Shown piece after piece: positions 61,671 to 64,000 of a stretch of 64,000 nt of DNA. A program made the position numbers and the translations under genes. This DNA comes from Mycolicibacterium arabiense (GTDB lineage: Bacteria; Actinomycetota; Actinomycetes; Mycobacteriales; Mycobacteriaceae): NCBI RefSeq assembly GCF_010731815.2, contig NZ_AP022593.1, forward strand, positions 1,922,001 to 1,986,000. Direction: 5' to 3'. The notes beneath the pieces are model-generated. The model was not told where the DNA came from, ran no database searches, and saw only the letters and a program-made list of their open reading frames with translations. Each line of letters starts with the position of its first letter. Positions within the stretch are counted from its first letter, which is position 1.

Positions 61671-64000
61671 GCGACCTCGAGCAGCGTCGCGAGTTCCGCG
61701 GCGTCGGGCAGTTCGTCGGGCGTCACGGTGACACCGCTGCGCACGTAGTGGAACGCCGCCCGGACCATCGCGGGCTCGATGCCGTGGGTCGCGGCCCACG
61801 CCAACCGGTACACCGCTAGCTGAACGGCGTTGTGGCGCAGGTCCTCGTCGTCGGCCGGGGGATCGCCGGTCTTCCAGTCGACGACGGTGAACCCGCCGTC
61901 GTCGTCGGCGAACACCGCGTCGATGCGACCCCGCACGACCGTGGCGCCGACGACCATGTCGAACGGCACCTCGACGTCGGTGGGCGTGCGGGACGCCCAC
62001 GCGGACGTTGCGAACGCGGCCTGCAGTTCGGCCAGCCGGTCGGATTCGACGCGGCCGAGTTCTCCGTCGACCGCGCCGGGCAGGTCCTCGAGGTCGAACA
62101 ACCGCTCGGCGTGGAAGAAGCGCTGCACCCAGTCGTGGAACGCCGTGCCCAGCAGGGCATGTGGATCGGGCCGGGCGGGAAGCCTGCGCTGCAGCCGCCG
62201 CAGCGCGCCGTCGGGGTCGCGCCCCACGTCGACGAGCGCGCTGACCGACAGGTGGGCGGGCAGCACGGGCGGCGGCCGGTGCGCGGCCTTCTGCCGTTCG
62301 GCGAGTAGCGCGTCGACGTCGGCCTCCCACGCCTGGGCGTCGTCGACGCCCGCGCCCTCCCCCGTGGGCTCGGCGGGGACCGGCTGCGCCAGATCGCCGG
62401 CGAGTGCGCGTGCGACGAGCGCGGCGCCCGCTTCGACGTCGTCGGCGCCGGACCGGCCGCCGGGCCACTGCCGCTCGATCACCTCGTCGCGCAGCGGGTT
62501 GGGTTCCCCGTCGGCGGGTTCCGGTGCCCAGTGCTCGACGACCCCGCACGGCTGACCGGCGGCGGCTGCCTGGTCGATGACGTCCTTGATCTCCAGCAGG
62601 AACTCCGACGGCCCGCGAGGCTTGGACTCCGTGGCGCCCCAGTGGTGACCGGACAGCAGCAGGGTGTCCTCGGCGCGGGTCAGCGCCACGTACAGCAGCC
62701 GTCGCTCCTCGTCGCCCCGGCGCTGATCGAGGGTGCGCTTGTGCGCGGTGATCTTGTCCGACAGCGCCTTGCGGTCGTTCACGTCGGACGTGTCGAGCAC
62801 CGGCACGCCGTGTTCGGACAGCGTGGCCCGGTCACCGCGCAGCAGGGGCGGGAGGTCGCCCGCGTCGCTGAGCCAGGTGCGCGCCATCGCCGTCGACGGG
62901 AACACCCGGACACTGAGGTGCGGGACGGCGACGATCTGCCACTCCAGGCCCTTGGCGGCGTGCACGGTGAGGATCTGCACGCGATCGCGCGAGACCGAGA
63001 CGTCGGCCGGAGCCAGACCGTTCTCCACCTCGGCCGCGGCGTCGAGGTACGCGAGCAGCCCCCCGACGGTCGCCGAGGGGCGCGCGGCGTAGTCGGCCAC
63101 CACGTCGGCGAACGCGTCGAGGTGCTCGGACCCCGTCCAGCCAGCCGAAACCGGTTGCGCCGCCCGGACTTCGGTGTCCACGCCCATCGTCCGGCGCACC
63201 TCCGCGACGAGTTCCGGTAGCGGGTGGTGCAACTGGCCGCGCAACATCGTCAGCTCGCGGCTCAGCGCCACGATCCGCCGGTAGCCCTCGGTGGAGTAGC
63301 GGTCGGCGGGGCCGGGATCGCAGATGGCGTCCGCGAGGCACGCGGCGTCGGCGTCCGGGGCGGCCGACGCGACGATGTCCCCGATCGAGCTGCGATCCCG
63401 GGCGGTGTCGAGCCGGTCCAGTTCGACCGCACGCCGCCACAGCGCTGCCAGGTCCGCGGCGCCGAGACGCCACCGCGGCCCGGTCAGCACGCGGACCGCG
63501 GCCGTGCCCGCCATCGGCTCGGCGGCGAGCCGCAGCGTCGCGACCACGTCGGCCACCTCCGGTATGGCGAGCAGCCCCGCGAGACCGACGACCTCGACCG
63601 GCACGCCGCGCTCGGTGAGCGCGTCGGCCATGGGTACCGCGTCGGCGTTGCGGCGTACCAGCACCGCGGCGGTCGGCGCGGCCTCGCCCGCCTCGAGCGC
63701 GGCGTGGTAGGCACGCGCCAATTGATCTGCCACCCAACCGCGTTCGACCGATACGTCGGAGTGCAACGTGCAGCGGATCGTGCCGGGCTGTGCGCCGGGC
63801 CTTGGCAGCAGTTCGCGTACCTCGACCGATCGGCGACGCGCCTCCGCGGACACGGCGTTGGCCAGGTGCAGGGCGCTGGGCGGGTTGCGCCAGCTTGTCC
63901 GCAGTTCGAGCGTGGGGGCCGGGGTCCCGTCGGACAGCGGGAAGTCGGTGGTGAATCGGGGCAAGTTCGTGGCCGAGGCGCCACGCCACCCGTAGATCGA
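61667..64000 (-). CDS. adnB: AdnB helicase-nuclease subunit (3' part)
   Basis: The last 777 codons of AdnB, continuing beyond the window. It starts in the helicase segment SIYGWRGASATNLP (motif III), then [14 protein letters not shown] (motif V) and LLYVALTRAEDTLLLSG (motif VI). The C-terminal RecB-like nuclease has HALLGTAFHDWVQRFF and VVDWKTG. AdnAB resects double-strand breaks in mycobacteria; AdnB is the lead helicase. The gene would extend to the right with its partner adnA expected beyond the edge. Confidence 0.92.
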   Translation of the reverse strand, partial: SIYGWRGASATNLPRFTTDFPLSDGTPAPTLELRTSWRNPPSALHLANAVSAEARRRSVEVRELLPRPGAQPGTIRCTLHSDVSVERGWVADQLARAYHAALEAGEAAPTAAVLVRRNADAVPMADALTERGVPVEVVGLAGLLAIPEVADVVATLRLAAEPMAGTAAVRVLTGPRWRLGAADLAALWRRAVELDRLDTARDRSSIGDIVASAAPDADAACLADAICDPGPADRYSTEGYRRIVALSRELTMLRGQLHHPLPELVAEVRRTMGVDTEVRAAQPVSAGWTGSEHLDAFADVVADYAARPSATVGGLLAYLDAAAEVENGLAPADVSVSRDRVQILTVHAAKGLEWQIVAVPHLSVRVFPSTAMARTWLSDAGDLPPLLRGDRATLSEHGVPVLDTSDVNDRKALSDKITAHKRTLDQRRGDEERRLLYVALTRAEDTLLLSGHHWGATESKPRGPSEFLLEIKDVIDQAAAAGQPCGVVEHWAPEPADGEPNPLRDEVIERQWPGGRSGADDVEAGAALVARALAGDLAQPVPAEPTGEGAGVDDAQAWEADVDALLAERQKAAHRPPPVLPAHLSVSALVDVGRDPDGALRRLQRRLPARPDPHALLGTAFHDWVQRFFHAERLFDLEDLPGAVDGELGRVESDRLAELQAAFATSAWASRTPTDVEVPFDMVVGATVVRGRIDAVFADDDGGFTVVDWKTGDPPADDEDLRHNAVQLAVYRLAWAATHGIEPAMVRAAFHYVRSGVTVTPDELPDAAELATLLEVA

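Overview
This 64 kb window is high-GC actinobacterial DNA that reads as a fast-growing Mycobacterium (Mycolicibacterium). The diagnostic genes are a nuo complex I operon, a 766-residue isocitrate lyase, and on the right a block (about 48.0-64.0 kb) in the order known from M. tuberculosis Rv3193c-Rv3201c: UPF0182 membrane protein, PDZ/Lon-like protease, DUF2342 protein, E1-like protein, ABC1 kinase, whiB7, uvrD2, mycoredoxin, nudC, K+ channel and adnB. Both window edges cut genes: nuoJ on the left and adnB on the right. The species cannot be fixed from the sequence alone. Layout: 0-7.7 kb is the 3' half of the complex I operon (nuoJ-N), extended by an enoyl-CoA hydratase and an RclA-type hypothiocyanous-acid reductase that are packed into the same transcription unit. 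At 7.74-8.83 kb sits an IS481-family element with a 6-bp CCTAGT target duplication, inserted exactly in the shared stop codons of two convergent genes. 8.8-25.7 kb is mostly lipid and xenobiotic metabolism: a TetR regulator with a perfect operator, a phosphotransferase, a PhoD-like phosphatase, a Baeyer-Villiger monooxygenase, an amine oxidase, alcohol and quinone oxidoreductases, an MFS exporter with a LysR regulator, an SDR and full-length isocitrate lyase 2. 25.7-28.6 kb carries a leaderless ANTAR regulator and an acyl-CoA dehydrogenase/enoyl-CoA hydratase pair around a 12-bp palindrome. 28.8-30.7 kb holds a cytochrome b/molybdopterin fusion with a membrane partner. 30.7-35.8 kb is a likely catabolic cluster (nitrilase, histidinol-dehydrogenase-like enzyme, amino-acid permease, LysR). 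35.9-38.2 kb is the most novel locus: an 82-aa peptide made of three identical 23-aa repeats, followed 6 nt later by a JmjC-type oxygenase that overlaps a thioredoxin-like ferredoxin gene. It looks like a substrate peptide plus modifying enzyme and electron carrier, i.e. a possible uncharacterised RiPP-like system. 38.4-46.3 kb contains a stand-alone LigD-type phosphoesterase domain, an XRE-regulated operon whose MFS gene has an in-frame TGA, a dienelactone hydrolase remnant and a diguanylate cyclase. An initiator tRNA gene lies at 46.5 kb, followed by a berberine-bridge-type flavoprotein and the conserved Rv3193c-Rv3201c block. That block joins stress and antibiotic response (whiB7 with a long attenuated leader), redox repair (mycoredoxin), NAD(H) cleavage, K+ transport and DNA double-strand-break processing (UvrD2, AdnB). 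Functional calls come from recognised motifs and remembered family members; no database search was run.
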